Of a stretch of 64,000 nt of DNA, positions 44,712 through 53,494 are shown piece after piece (the stretch's first letter is position 1; each line of letters begins with the position of its first letter). The position numbers were made by a program, and so were the translations under genes. The DNA lies in the NCBI GenBank assembly GCA_001898225.1, contig MKTJ01000066.1, positions 1 through 64,000 on the forward strand, given 5' to 3'. This stretch comes from Chloroflexi bacterium 54-19. Its GTDB lineage: Bacteria; Chloroflexota; Chloroflexia; Chloroheliales; Chloroheliaceae. Under the pieces are notes generated by a model. The model made no database searches. It worked only from the letters and a program-made list of their open reading frames with translations, and was not told the DNA's origin.

Positions 44712-45434
44712 ATGAAGCTCTTTAACCTTAAGGCCGGAAGCGTTCCCGGCGCGGACCATCTTTTCCGGCAGGCCAATTGCCAGGACCGCTATCGTTGCGC
44801 CACCTTCGAGCATAACGGCCAGTGGTACCAGGCTGGAATGGTCTGTGATGGGTGCGGTTCGCTGGATGGCAGCGAGGTTGGGGCGGCGTTACTGGCCGAG
44901 TTCGCTATCGCCGAAATCGTCCGGTTGGTCAGGGAAGGTCTTTCTTTCGAGGAATTAGCGCCCCGGCTTTACCGGAACAGCGTGGCTTTTCTATCAAAAC
45001 TGGCCGGGCTGGTGGCCGGGGAAAGAGTGGATAACGAGTTTGTCGTGCGGTTTTTGCTGGCAACCAGTCTTGGTTTCGTGGTAAACGCCGAGGAAACGCT
45101 GGTCTTCGCGGCGGGTGACGGGTTTATCATTATCAATGACGAAATCGAGTGCCGGGACGAGGCCAACCGCCCGCGTTACCTGGCTTACGACTTGTTGGAC
45201 CCGGACCAATACATGGATTTGCCGCCCCGCCGCGATAACTTCGAATGCCGCCTTCTGCCTACGCGTGAGGTCGAAAGACTGGCGGTCTGGACCGATGGTT
45301 TCGACCCGGCCCTGAAAGAGGAAATCTGGAACCTGGCCGGGCCACGCGGATTACAGCGCAAGCTAAATGTCTGGAGCAAGCGCAAACTTTTTGCCGACGA
45401 CACTACCGGTATCACCCTGGAACGCGCCGGGTAG
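44712..45434 (+). CDS. PP2C-type serine/threonine phosphatase
   Basis: The 240-aa protein. Metal-binding motifs of PP2C are seen in NCQDRYRC (Asp near residue 25), GMVCDGCGSLDGSEVGA (about 43-58) and VFAAGDGFIIINDEIEC. The last conserved Asp lies in the LAVWTDGFDP segment. It should remove phosphate from Ser/Thr of partner proteins, most likely targets of the kinase encoded 15 nt downstream. In TerY-P triads a PP2C, a kinase and a vWA protein occur together. First gene after an operator-covered promoter. Confidence 0.85.
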   Translation: MKLFNLKAGSVPGADHLFRQANCQDRYRCATFEHNGQWYQAGMVCDGCGSLDGSEVGAALLAEFAIAEIVRLVREGLSFEELAPRLYRNSVAFLSKLAGLVAGERVDNEFVVRFLLATSLGFVVNAEETLVFAAGDGFIIINDEIECRDEANRPRYLAYDLLDPDQYMDLPPRRDNFECRLLPTREVERLAVWTDGFDPALKEEIWNLAGPRGLQRKLNVWSKRKLFADDTTGITLERAG

Positions 45435-45449
45435 GAAGGGGAGAGTAAG

Positions 45450-47315
45450 ATGCAAGTCCTTCTTAACAACCGGCGGGTCAACCTGGGTGAACGCGACGTG
45501 CTTGGTTCGGGCGGCGAGGCGGTCGTCTTCAAATATAAGAATTCGGGCATCAAAATCTATCACGACCCGACCCCGGCCCGCGCTGCCAAACTGTCCGACC
45601 TGCTGCAATTTGCAAACACTTTGCCGCCGGAAGTAGTCGCACCCCGCCAGCCCGTTTTTGATATGGCCGGGCAGCAAATCGTCGGTTTCAGCATGGAACT
45701 GGCCCCGGACAAAGCGCTGCCGCTCTCGCACCTGCGGAACAAGGCTTACCGGGCCACTTACGGCTTTAACAACCGCCAGGTGGCCGAGCTTTTCCTGGCA
45801 ATGCATACTATCCTGTCGCGGCTTCACGCGGCGGGGGTGGTCATCGGCGATTTCAATGAATTAAACGTCCTGTTCGAGGCGGCCCGTCCGGTTTTGATAG
45901 ACGTAGATAGCTACCAGTTCGGGCCTTACGCCTGTCCAGTAGCGACCGAAGCTTGTCTCGACCCCAAGCTTTATGGGCTGGACCTGGCGGCAAAACCGGT
46001 CTTCCGGCCCGAACATGACTGGTACAGTTTCGCGGTGTTGCTTTTCCGGTCTTTGCTGCTGGCGCACCCGTACGGCGGGAATCACCCGCAGGTCAAGAAG
46101 CTGACCGAGCGGGCCGGGCAGGGGTTGTTCATTTTTAGCGATAACATTACATATCCCAAAATCGCCCTTTCGCCCTGGCTGCTATCGGACGAGTTGGGCC
46201 AGGTCTTTCACGAAATTTTCGCTAAACAAAAGCGCGAAGTGTTCCCGCTCCCGGTCCTTGGTTCTTTCCTGCAAGGGTTGGCGGAATGCCCGGTCTGCCG
46301 GGAATGGTATCCGGCCCAGCGCCGGAACTGCCCGCTTTGCCAGCCTGCCGCGACCTTCAGTTTCAGCCAGCCCCCGATGGTGGCCGGGTTGCAGGCCGGG
46401 GAATGGCTGGCGGCAGATGGCGAAATCGTGGCGGAGCGGGTCTTTGGCGACACGGTTTACCTGCTGGCCCGCGAAGCCGATAAAGCTGTCCTCTATCTCG
46501 TGAAAGAGTGTCGCCCACCTACCCGGACCGACCTGTTTCGCTGGCCGCCCGGCGCGAAGTTTGCTTTTATGGAAGATGCACTGGTGGTTAACCCGTTTGG
46601 CAGCACCGATTTGATGGTCTTGCGGGTGGAAAAGGATGGCCGGGTTACGCCTTTACTAAAAACTGTCACCGGGTCGTTCGAAGGCCAGGCCGTCTTTGCC
46701 ACGACCGCCCACCATCTCTACCGCCTCGCCGGGGGAATATTGCTGCAATGTGAGCTAAAGGACGGCTACCTGCTCGAAAGACCCCTTTCGACGGTGCTGG
46801 AAGACCAGACCTGTTTCGAGGTTTTCCCCGAAGGCGCGGGCGAAACGGTGGTCGGGGTCAGCCGCGTCTTTAAGAATTACGAGTGGTTCTGCCTCGACAA
46901 AGCCGGGCGCTCCGCTCTGCCGGTGACGCCGCTCGAACCGGATGAAACCATGCTGTCGCACACTTTCAAGCCGGGTGGAGCGACGCGGTTGTTGCTACGC
47001 CAGACCCGCCAGGCTGGGCTAGATTTCGTCCGGTTGGATCTCTTTTCGAACGAAGGCACTTTGCTGCTGGCAAAACGCTTTCAGGCCACCGAGCTTGATA
47101 ATTTCGAAGGCCGCGAGAAAGGGTTGTTCCAGGGCGGGGTGCTGCTCTGGCCGGGCGGCAAGGGTCTTCTTAAAGAAAACCTCGCCCAGGGCAAACGGTC
47201 CGAAATCGGGGCCGGGTCTTACCTCGATGAGGCCAGCCGCTTGCTAAACAGCCGGGACGGTCTGCTGGCGGTAACAGGCAACCGCCTCTGGAAGTTGAGC
47301 CTGAACCAGGGCTAA
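45450..47315 (+). CDS. Protein kinase-like protein with zinc ribbon and beta-rich C-terminus
   Basis: The 621-aa protein. Kinase motifs: Gly-rich loop LGSGGEAVVFK (18-28), Lys in SGIKIYHDP (K35), catalytic loop VIGDFNELNVLF (about 133-144, GDFxxxN in place of HRDxxxxN), and metal loop LIDVDSYQFG (DVD in place of DFG, about 148). A zinc ribbon CPVCREWYPAQRRNCPLC lies at about 280-297. The remaining 300 residues have repeated beta-strand units (DGEIVAERVFGDTVYLLARE; FEVFPEGAGETVVGVSR) that may form a propeller. The kinase of TerY-P triads has this non-standard loop. Co-operates with the PP2C encoded just before it; starts 15 nt after that gene. Confidence 0.85.
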   Translation: MQVLLNNRRVNLGERDVLGSGGEAVVFKYKNSGIKIYHDPTPARAAKLSDLLQFANTLPPEVVAPRQPVFDMAGQQIVGFSMELAPDKALPLSHLRNKAYRATYGFNNRQVAELFLAMHTILSRLHAAGVVIGDFNELNVLFEAARPVLIDVDSYQFGPYACPVATEACLDPKLYGLDLAAKPVFRPEHDWYSFAVLLFRSLLLAHPYGGNHPQVKKLTERAGQGLFIFSDNITYPKIALSPWLLSDELGQVFHEIFAKQKREVFPLPVLGSFLQGLAECPVCREWYPAQRRNCPLCQPAATFSFSQPPMVAGLQAGEWLAADGEIVAERVFGDTVYLLAREADKAVLYLVKECRPPTRTDLFRWPPGAKFAFMEDALVVNPFGSTDLMVLRVEKDGRVTPLLKTVTGSFEGQAVFATTAHHLYRLAGGILLQCELKDGYLLERPLSTVLEDQTCFEVFPEGAGETVVGVSRVFKNYEWFCLDKAGRSALPVTPLEPDETMLSHTFKPGGATRLLLRQTRQAGLDFVRLDLFSNEGTLLLAKRFQATELDNFEGREKGLFQGGVLLWPGGKGLLKENLAQGKRSEIGAGSYLDEASRLLNSRDGLLAVTGNRLWKLSLNQG

Positions 47316-47430
47316 TCCCGGCGAATTGAAGGGGCCTGTGTATAATAGAGAATAACCTGGCAGGCCCTCAAAAATTGGGAAAAAGTATTCAAAGTTTTGC
47401 TAAAAGTATTGAATTGAAAGGAATTAGAAA

Positions 47431-48375
47431 ATGACTACTTTACAAAACGCCACCGCTTTTCCGGCCTTTTACGACCCGGCCAAAGTCGGTCAGTTGTACC
47501 TGCCCCAGATGGGGGTCGCGGCGGCTGCCGGGCAAGCTTCCACCCTGGCCCCGGCCAGCCAGGATGCCCGCCGGGTGATGTTGCTGCTGGTGGACCCGCA
47601 AATAGACTTCATTTTCATGGACGGTTCTTTGAGCGTGCCGGGCGCGATTGACGATACCCGCCGCACTATCGAATGGATTTACCGTCACGCCGGGGAAATT
47701 ACCAATATCAGCACTTCTTTAGACAGCCATACGACTTATCAGATTTTCTACCCGACCTGGTGGGGCAACGACAAAGGCGAACACCCGGCCCCTTATACCC
47801 AGATAACTGCCGAGGACGTTCGCAAAGGCACCTGGAAACCGCTGGTAGACCCGGCCTGGTCGGTCAAATATGTCGAAGAACTTGATAAAGGCGGCAAATA
47901 CACTCTCATGATCTGGCCCTACCACACCATGATTGGTACGCCCGGCAACGCCCTGGTCCCGACCCTTTCCGAGGCTATTATCTATCACTCGGCGGCGCGC
48001 CACGCTCAACCGACCTGGCTGATTAAGGGTTCTATCCCCCAGACCGAGAACTACTCGATTTTGGAGCCGGAAGTCAAAGTGGCGAAACACCCCCTGGGCG
48101 GTCTTAACACGGCCTTCCTGGATACCCTGGGCAAATACGACCTGGTTTACGTGGCCGGGCAGGCCAAGAGCCACTGCGTGCTTTCGACAATGCGCTCCAT
48201 CATGCAGTATTTTGCCACGCAGCCGCAGGTTATCTCCAAACTGCGCTTCCTGATGGACTGCACCTCGTCGGTGGTCCACCCTGAAGTTGACTTCGACGCC
48301 CTGGCAAACGCCGAACTGAAGCAGATGGCCCAAAAAGGGATGCAACTTGTAACTTCCCAGGACGCCATCGCCTAG
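47431..48375 (+). CDS. Nicotinamidase/isochorismatase-like cysteine hydrolase
   Basis: The 314-aa protein, longer than a typical nicotinamidase (about 200 aa). The catalytic Asp is in LLVDPQIDFIF (about 53), and the nucleophilic Cys is in GQAKSHCVLST (about 248). A large insert (residues 85-190) includes DSHTTYQIFYPTWW and the WPYHTMIGTPG segment, in which the metal-site Asp-x-His is likely DSH. Close relatives with this length act on nicotinamide or similar amides, but the substrate is unproven. Placed between the kinase and vWA genes, it may be the small-molecule enzyme of the module, linked to NAD turnover with the NADAR protein. Confidence 0.75.
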   Translation: MTTLQNATAFPAFYDPAKVGQLYLPQMGVAAAAGQASTLAPASQDARRVMLLLVDPQIDFIFMDGSLSVPGAIDDTRRTIEWIYRHAGEITNISTSLDSHTTYQIFYPTWWGNDKGEHPAPYTQITAEDVRKGTWKPLVDPAWSVKYVEELDKGGKYTLMIWPYHTMIGTPGNALVPTLSEAIIYHSAARHAQPTWLIKGSIPQTENYSILEPEVKVAKHPLGGLNTAFLDTLGKYDLVYVAGQAKSHCVLSTMRSIMQYFATQPQVISKLRFLMDCTSSVVHPEVDFDALANAELKQMAQKGMQLVTSQDAIA

Positions 48376-48412
48376 TTTCTTAAAAGTGACCTTTAAAATA
48401 GGTTAGCAAATC

Positions 48413-48436
48413 TCCCGGTGAAAACTTTCGCCGGGA
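48413..48436 (+). terminator. Weak hairpin between the hydrolase and vWA genes
   Basis: TCCCGG (48413-48418) pairs with CCGGGA (48431-48436); only an imperfect T run follows, so it may attenuate rather than stop transcription. Confidence 0.4.
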
Positions 48437-48475
48437 TTGCTTTCCTGTTGCCTGAAATAGCAAAGGAACAAGAAA

Positions 48476-49249
48476 ATGATGACTAATAACCCAAATATAG
48501 GTGATATTCAAGACCTATTTGCCGACGCCCAGGGCGAAGGCTTGCAGGACCAGGCCTCGGCTATCCTGGTCGAAAATCTCGACTCGGTCGCGTTGGCCGG
48601 GTGCAACGGGGCCGACCTGACCGAAATTAACACCGATGATGTGACCCTGGTTGCCGCTGTGATTGACGCCAGCGGCTCCATGAGCGGGGTCCGCCAGGCT
48701 GTCATTGACGGATTTAATACCATGCTGGACAGCTTCAACGGCTCGAAACAGGCCGATTCAATCCTGGTTTCGGCGTGGAGTTTTAATGACGCTGCCCGGT
48801 TGCATTTCAGCTATACCCCGGCCCCTTCGGTCGCCCGCCTGACCATGCGCGAATACGAACCCGATGGCGGGACCGCCCTCTACGATACCCTTCTCTACGT
48901 GATGGCCGGGATGGTCGCCTACGGCCAGACCTTACGCAATAGCGGGGTGCGGACCCGTGGCATAATCGTGGTCTTTTCGGATGGGGGGGATAATACCTCG
49001 CGGGCCAAAGCTTTCCAGGTCAAAACCGTTAGCGACAGCCTGATGGCCCAGGAAATCTACACCCTGGCCTATGCCGGGTTTGGTGTCCCTGACCCCGCCC
49101 GGTTAGCCGCCGAGGTCGGTTTTCCGGTGGTTATCCCGGCGGGGAGCGGCCCTTCCGAAATCCGGCGTATCTTCCGGCAGGTCAGCGCTTCGGTCATCCG
49201 GGCCAGCCAGGCCACCGTTGGCGCGAACAATGCCTTTTTCACGATGTAA
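48476..49249 (+). CDS. TerY-like von Willebrand factor A (vWA) protein
   Basis: The 257-aa protein. The MIDAS metal site is complete: VIDASGSMSG (about 61-70), the Thr in DGGTALYDTLLYV, and the Asp in VVFSDGGDNTS. A 55-residue N-terminal region precedes it (IGDIQDLFADAQGEGLQDQASAILVE). TerY-like vWA proteins act as scaffolds for the PP2C and kinase of TerY-P triads; here the triad is completed by the genes at 44712 and 45450. Cytoplasmic, no signal peptide. Confidence 0.88.
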   Translation: MMTNNPNIGDIQDLFADAQGEGLQDQASAILVENLDSVALAGCNGADLTEINTDDVTLVAAVIDASGSMSGVRQAVIDGFNTMLDSFNGSKQADSILVSAWSFNDAARLHFSYTPAPSVARLTMREYEPDGGTALYDTLLYVMAGMVAYGQTLRNSGVRTRGIIVVFSDGGDNTSRAKAFQVKTVSDSLMAQEIYTLAYAGFGVPDPARLAAEVGFPVVIPAGSGPSEIRRIFRQVSASVIRASQATVGANNAFFTM

Positions 49250-49252
49250 ACT

Positions 49253-49297
49253 TTTCCAGGGGGTTGCCCGGAAAATAAGGCCGGGCAACCCCTGGAA
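49253..49297 (+). terminator. Very strong hairpin after the vWA gene
   Basis: Arms of about 18 bp containing GGGGTTGCCCGG and CCGGGCAACCCC, with A/T-rich flanks. It ends the vWA transcript and separates it from the NADAR gene. Confidence 0.75.
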
Positions 49298-49382
49298 ACC
49301 ATTTTTGGAAATGTAATGTCTAAAATATGAAGCTGAAAGCTAAGCTTGAACTGTAGTTGTAAAGGAGTAAGAAACAAAAGCG

Positions 49383-49838
49383 ATGAAAGAAAAAGAACCG
49401 GAAACAATCTATTTTTATAGCAATCACGAAGACCCTTACGGCTGTTTTTCCAATTTCTCCCGGCACGGCTTTACCCTTGACGGTAAATACTGGCCGACCA
49501 GCGAGCATTACTTCCAGGCCCAGAAATTCGTGGACGAACCCACCAGGGAGCAGGTCCGCCTTCAGAAGTCGCCCAAGCTGGCTGCCGAAGCCGGGCGCGA
49601 CCGCAAGAAACCCTTGCGCAAGGATTGGGAGGAGGTCAAGGATGAAATAATGTACCGGGCGGTCCTGGCGAAATTCCAGGCTCATACCGATATTAAAGCG
49701 ATTTTGCTTGGTACGGGTGAAAAACCGCTGGTTGAGAACGCTCCCGGCGATTATTACTGGGGTTGCGGGGCGGACGGCTCCGGCCTGAACATGCTCGGTA
49801 AAATTCTGGTGCGGGTCAGAAGCGAGTTAATAAAGTAG
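49383..49838 (+). CDS. NADAR-family protein (DUF1768, YbiA-like)
   Basis: The 151-aa protein with the NADAR signatures: IYFYSNHEDPYGCFSNFSRHGF, DGKYWPTSEHYFQAQKF, and near the end APGDYYWGCGADGSGLNMLGKIL. NADAR proteins are N-glycosidases acting on ADP-ribose-type or riboflavin intermediates and can remove ADP-ribose from modified guanine. Next to a nicotinamidase-like hydrolase, this points to NAD or ADP-ribose chemistry. A terminator separates it from the vWA gene, so it may have its own promoter. Confidence 0.9.
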   Translation: MKEKEPETIYFYSNHEDPYGCFSNFSRHGFTLDGKYWPTSEHYFQAQKFVDEPTREQVRLQKSPKLAAEAGRDRKKPLRKDWEEVKDEIMYRAVLAKFQAHTDIKAILLGTGEKPLVENAPGDYYWGCGADGSGLNMLGKILVRVRSELIK

Positions 49839-49930
49839 CCAGTAAGAAAATTTGATACCTTCTTAAATTGCTACTTTTGATTTATAATCAACTGGAAAGT
49901 ATTAACCTGGTAACAGCAAGAAGGTACGAA

Positions 49931-50185
49931 ATGAGTTTTACTATTTCCGATGATTTGGTCCATGCTACCGGAATGTCCCAGGGGGAATTGGCCCTGGAAA
50001 TTGCGTTAATGTTATTCGAGAAAGATAAATTAACGCTTGGCCAGGCCAGCCATTTAGCCGGGGTAAGCCAGTTTCAATTTCAACACCTCTTAGCCAGCCG
50101 TCAAATTCCGGTCCACTATGATGTTTCCGACCTGGAAGAAGACGTTGAAACCCTCCGAAAGCTCGGCCAATTGTGCTTGTTATAA
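49931..50185 (+). CDS. UPF0175-family antitoxin
   Basis: 84 aa from ATG at 49931, preceded by AAGGTACGAA; a longer frame from 49868 is not supported. FTISDDLVHATGMSQGELALEIALMLFEKDKLTLGQASHLAGVSQFQFQHLL is the typical UPF0175 helix-turn-helix-like pattern. It pairs with the DUF3368 PIN toxin gene, whose start overlaps it by 13 nt. The antitoxin is intact although the toxin is broken. Confidence 0.85.
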   Translation: MSFTISDDLVHATGMSQGELALEIALMLFEKDKLTLGQASHLAGVSQFQFQHLLASRQIPVHYDVSDLEEDVETLRKLGQLCLL

Positions 50186-50658
50186 GCGATACGTCACCTC
50201 TGACAAACCTGGCTGCCGTTGGCTATTTTCATTTAATAGAGCAAGTATACTCCCGTATTGTCATAGCGTAAGCGGTTTATGATGAAATAGTTACCAGCCA
50301 GCCGGGCAATCCGGGCGCTGTCGAAATAAAACAGGCATCCTGGATTGAAGTAAAGTCGGTTTCCAATCAGTCACTCGTAACTGCTCTGGAATTGGAGTTA
50401 GATAAAGGGGAAGCTGAGTCGTTAGCTCTTGCAGTCGAGTTAGGCGCGGATTTGGTTATTATTGATGAACGCCGGGGTAGTCAGGTGGCAAGCCGATTGG
50501 GGCTTACCCGGATAGGTATCCTGGGTGTTCTTTTGGTCGCTAAAAATAGGGGTTTGATTACGGCCATTCGGCCAATTTTAGATAGTTTGAGACAACAAGC
50601 CGGGTTCTGGATTGCAGAAGATTTGTATAATCAAACTTTACGCCTGGCTAACGAATAA
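50173..50658 (+). pseudogene. PIN-domain toxin (DUF3368) with in-frame stop
   Basis: Reading from GTG 50173: VISDTSPLTNLAAVGYFHLIEQVYSRIVIA, then TAA at 50269-50271, then AVYDEIVTSQPG and on to GEAESLALAVELGADLVIIDERRGSQVASRLGL and FWIAEDLYNQTL. The same frame continues after the stop to 50658. Relatives read IVIPEAVYDEI, so a GAA-to-TAA change at Glu is likely. The acidic PIN residues (first Asp in SDTS, later DERRG) are all present, so only one base separates it from a full RNase toxin. A truncated product from 50392 is possible but unlikely to be active. Confidence 0.85.
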
Positions 50659-50666
50659 TTCCTCAA

Positions 50667-51956
50667 TTAACCCTGAGAAGGTTTCGCCTCTTTTGCCGCC
50701 ACTATATCCATATTATAACTTTGCGGGCGGTTGAGGGGGGTAAACAAAAAGCTGGCTGTCATAATGACCATTAATACCCCTGTAACCTGGTAGACCAGCC
50801 CCACGTGACCACTCCACTCGATAGCGCTGCCACCTACCAGCGAACCCACCGGGATTGCTACGAACGCCAGCACCAGGATAGTGCTGGAAACCCTTCCTAA
50901 AAGCCGGTTTGGCACGCAAAGTTGGACCAGGCTGGTAAATTGAATATTGAAAATGACGTTGCAGCCGCTGATAAAGACACTCAACAGGGGAGCCAACAGG
51001 AAGATAGGCACGGAGCCGAGGATAAGGACCAGCACCCCGATAATCATCTGGCTAAAGATAGCGATACGCCCGAAGCCCCAGCGTTTGGGCAGGCGGTTGA
51101 CCAGAAAAGAGAAAATTATCGCGCCTACCCCGCTGGCCGCGAACATCAGGCTGACCTGCTGGTCGGTTGCCTGGAATTCCCGTTTGACCAGGGTAATCTG
51201 CTGGGTCGCCGCTGTAATCATTAAAAGGTTGGCGAGAGTTGCCAGCATGGTCGCGCTCAACACCACCTTTTGCTGTTTTAAGAAGTCCAATCCCTCTTTG
51301 ATTTCCCGCAAAACATTCTTTTCGGCGGGTTTGCTATCCGCCGGGTGAGCCTGGTTAAAGCTGGCCCTGATAAAGAAGAGCGAAATCGCTATCAGGAAGA
51401 ACGAGATGCTATCCACCAGGAAGATAGTTTCTACCGGCACGAAGGAGATTAAGACCCCCGCCAGGATAGGCCCGCCCACTTTGGCGATAGATTCGGTCAG
51501 GGTTATGCGCCCGTTCGCGGTGATAAGTTGGTCCTTCTCGACCAGGCTCGGAATTACCGCCGATTGGGCCGCGCCCGCAAAGACCGCCAGGACCGAGTTT
51601 ATAAACGAAACGACATAGACCAGGTAAACATTTATTTCCCCGAAAAGCGCCAGGAGTGGTATTAAGGCAATGGTCGCTCCCCGCAGGGCGTTGACCCAGA
51701 TAAGCATTCTTTTGCGATCCATCCGGTCGGTCCAGGCCCCGATAAAGAGGCCGAACAGGACGTAGGGCAGGTAGACGCTTATCTGGCTGAACGCCAGGTT
51801 GAGGGCCGAGCCGGTCAGCCGGAAGACCAGCAAAGGCAACCCGTACTGGGTAAAAGCCGTCCCCATGACCGAGATAGCCTGCCCGAACCAGTAAATTGAA
51901 AAATCCCGGCCTAGCGGCTTACTTTTTTCTCTGGGTTGCGCCTCCGCCCGGCTCAT
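50667..51956 (-). CDS. MFS exporter (MFS_3 type)
   Basis: The 429-aa, 12-helix transporter: DFSIYWFGQAISVMGTAFTQYGLPL (helix 1), loop motif GAWTDRMDRKRMLIWVNALRG between helices 2 and 3, and GRVSSTILVLAFVAIPVGSL in the second half. This subgroup exports macrolides, siderophores or other small molecules. Its sequence differs clearly from the one at 16200-17522. Ends 8 nt after the PIN toxin remnant, on the opposite strand. Confidence 0.88.
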   Translation of the reverse strand: MSRAEAQPREKSKPLGRDFSIYWFGQAISVMGTAFTQYGLPLLVFRLTGSALNLAFSQISVYLPYVLFGLFIGAWTDRMDRKRMLIWVNALRGATIALIPLLALFGEINVYLVYVVSFINSVLAVFAGAAQSAVIPSLVEKDQLITANGRITLTESIAKVGGPILAGVLISFVPVETIFLVDSISFFLIAISLFFIRASFNQAHPADSKPAEKNVLREIKEGLDFLKQQKVVLSATMLATLANLLMITAATQQITLVKREFQATDQQVSLMFAASGVGAIIFSFLVNRLPKRWGFGRIAIFSQMIIGVLVLILGSVPIFLLAPLLSVFISGCNVIFNIQFTSLVQLCVPNRLLGRVSSTILVLAFVAIPVGSLVGGSAIEWSGHVGLVYQVTGVLMVIMTASFLFTPLNRPQSYNMDIVAAKEAKPSQG

Positions 51957-52310
51957 TCCACGCTCCTTATACTAATATCAATCGGATAAGCAATATTTTA
52001 CTCTAAATTACGGTTTTCGACTCTTTTTATCTTTCTGAGGCGCTTAATATTTTTAGCAATTAAATTTATAAAGTCAATACGCCCTATCTTAACTCTATTC
52101 CATAAAAAATGAGATACATTCGTAATTTAGACGTAACAGTGCCAAAAAAATCACGGTCTAAAATGAAGTCAGTATCAAGACAACCTTACCCGCGTGGTGG
52201 TTTAACTCTATTGGACTCAAATCTCCCCCGGCCCCAGACCTGGAAATGGTGTGTCTTTTGGGGGTCAGACTTTTAACCGAATAATTCATATAGAATAGTC
52301 TTTATAAGCG
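51957..52310. other. Divergent intergenic region
   Basis: AT-rich, about 350 nt, between MFS and histidine kinase genes. No hairpin or motif stands out. Confidence 0.5.
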
Positions 52311-53150
52311 ATGATTATGACCCAGGAAAATAACGAAGCGCCTGTTGATGCTCTACACGCTCGTATCAACCAACTCGAACAGGAAAAAAACGAATTGCAA
52401 GGACTCTTAGAACGGAATAAAGCCAGGGACGCCAAAGGTAACTTTTTACATTTGCTTAGTCACGAATTGCGTAGCCCACTCGCTTCGGTCAATAGCGCGC
52501 TTGAGCTATTAAAAGAGGATGAAGTAGGTCCCCTCAATACCAACCAGGGCGAATTCCTGGAAGTTGCCATCAACAATACCCGCCGGATGATAAAACTGAT
52601 TGAAACCCTTTTCGATATTGCTCGTTTCGAAAACGGCCAGCTCAGACTCGAAAAACAGCCGGTCAACCTGAAATCGCTCCTCGAAAATGTCTTGAACGCC
52701 GGGGTGCGGGCCGATTTCGAGACTAAAAAGATAGACCTGACCCTCGAAGTGCCCTCCGACCTCGTGGTTGAGGCTGACTCGCGGCGTCTCTATCAGATTC
52801 TGGATAATTTGCTCTCAAACGCCTGCCAGCACACCCCCTACCAGGGCCAGGTTACGGTCAAGGCGGCGCACCAGCGCAATAAAATCGAGGTTTCTATCCT
52901 GGATGGCCGCTCAGCTTTGAACGAACAGACCATGGCCTACCTGACGGCCCGGACCTTCCGGCTGGAAGAATTCATGACCCGCGAATTAAACTATAGTGGC
53001 CTGACCCTGACCATCACCAGTTGCCTCCTGGCCCTCCATCGCAGCCGTCTGCGGGCTGAGAACCGGCAGGACGGTGGAGCGGTTTTCAGTTTCGAATTAT
53101 CCACCCCCAACTCGAAAGCTCCCATTTTCAGGCTGGGAAAGGCTGTTTAG
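52311..53150 (+). CDS. Orphan soluble histidine kinase with altered ATP-binding boxes
   Basis: The 279-aa protein without membrane helix or PAS domain. A coiled-coil start (INQLEQEKNELQGLLERNKA) leads to the H-box FLHLLSHELRSPLASV (phosphoacceptor His about residue 52). The N-box is intact (ILDNLLSNACQHTP). The G1 box, normally DxGxGI, reads SILDGRSALN, and the G2 region reads SGLTLTITSCLLALH. ATP binding is therefore doubtful. No response regulator is near. It may be a signal-binding or phosphotransfer protein. Confidence 0.75.
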   Translation: MIMTQENNEAPVDALHARINQLEQEKNELQGLLERNKARDAKGNFLHLLSHELRSPLASVNSALELLKEDEVGPLNTNQGEFLEVAINNTRRMIKLIETLFDIARFENGQLRLEKQPVNLKSLLENVLNAGVRADFETKKIDLTLEVPSDLVVEADSRRLYQILDNLLSNACQHTPYQGQVTVKAAHQRNKIEVSILDGRSALNEQTMAYLTARTFRLEEFMTRELNYSGLTLTITSCLLALHRSRLRAENRQDGGAVFSFELSTPNSKAPIFRLGKAV

Positions 53151-53174
53151 TCTTTCCCGCCAAATCTATCTACG

Positions 53175-53203
53175 TTGACACTCTAAAAGGGCTGTGTTAG
53201 TAT
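53175..53203 (+). promoter_or_regulatory. Promoter of the etf leader
   Basis: TTGACA (53175-53180), 17-nt spacer, TAGTAT (53198-53203), about 300 nt before etfB. Confidence 0.65.
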
Positions 53204-53209
53204 AATTTC

Positions 53210-53494
53210 GCACAATCCGACCTCATTTGAGTCAGGCCGGTTGTATGAGCTATCGCTAATATTGACCTGGTTCAGGCTTTGCAACTTCGGCAAGCCCGTG
53301 AACCTGGGATCGGGGAAGAGTAATGAAGTAAGGCGGCGTTGCCTGCTATACCGCCCATCCGGTCCAGCCTAGAGAGTGACCCCATCTTCGCTGTCCCTTC
53401 TTCAATTTACTCCTGACTTTCGCTTTTGCGCCTTACCTGGCCGGTTCAAATAAAATTACCGGGTGAAGGTTTATAGATTAAAACGAACCTAGTT
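53210..53494 (+). ncRNA. Candidate structured leader RNA upstream of etfB
   Basis: Long (about 285 nt) and GC-rich. Hairpin 1: GGTTCA (53269-53274) with TGAACC (53299-53304), extended by GGCTT (53275-53279) with AAGCC (53292-53296). Element 2: GAT/GGGG (53308-53315) closes with CCCC/ATC (53380-53386) around GAAGAGTA and AGAGAGTGA, which recalls T-box stem I. The T-box antiterminator sequence is missing. Unassigned. Confidence 0.4.

Noticed and set aside
53260..53340. SRP (4.5S-type) RNA
   Set aside because: A GGAA and GTGAACC are present, but the conserved stem with CAGG/GGAAGG/AGCAG around the tetraloop does not form.
53308..53386. T-box riboswitch
   Set aside because: Stem-I-like motifs only. 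The obligatory GGGTGG/ACCGCG antiterminator sequence is absent before etfB, and the gene is not an amino-acid or tRNA gene.
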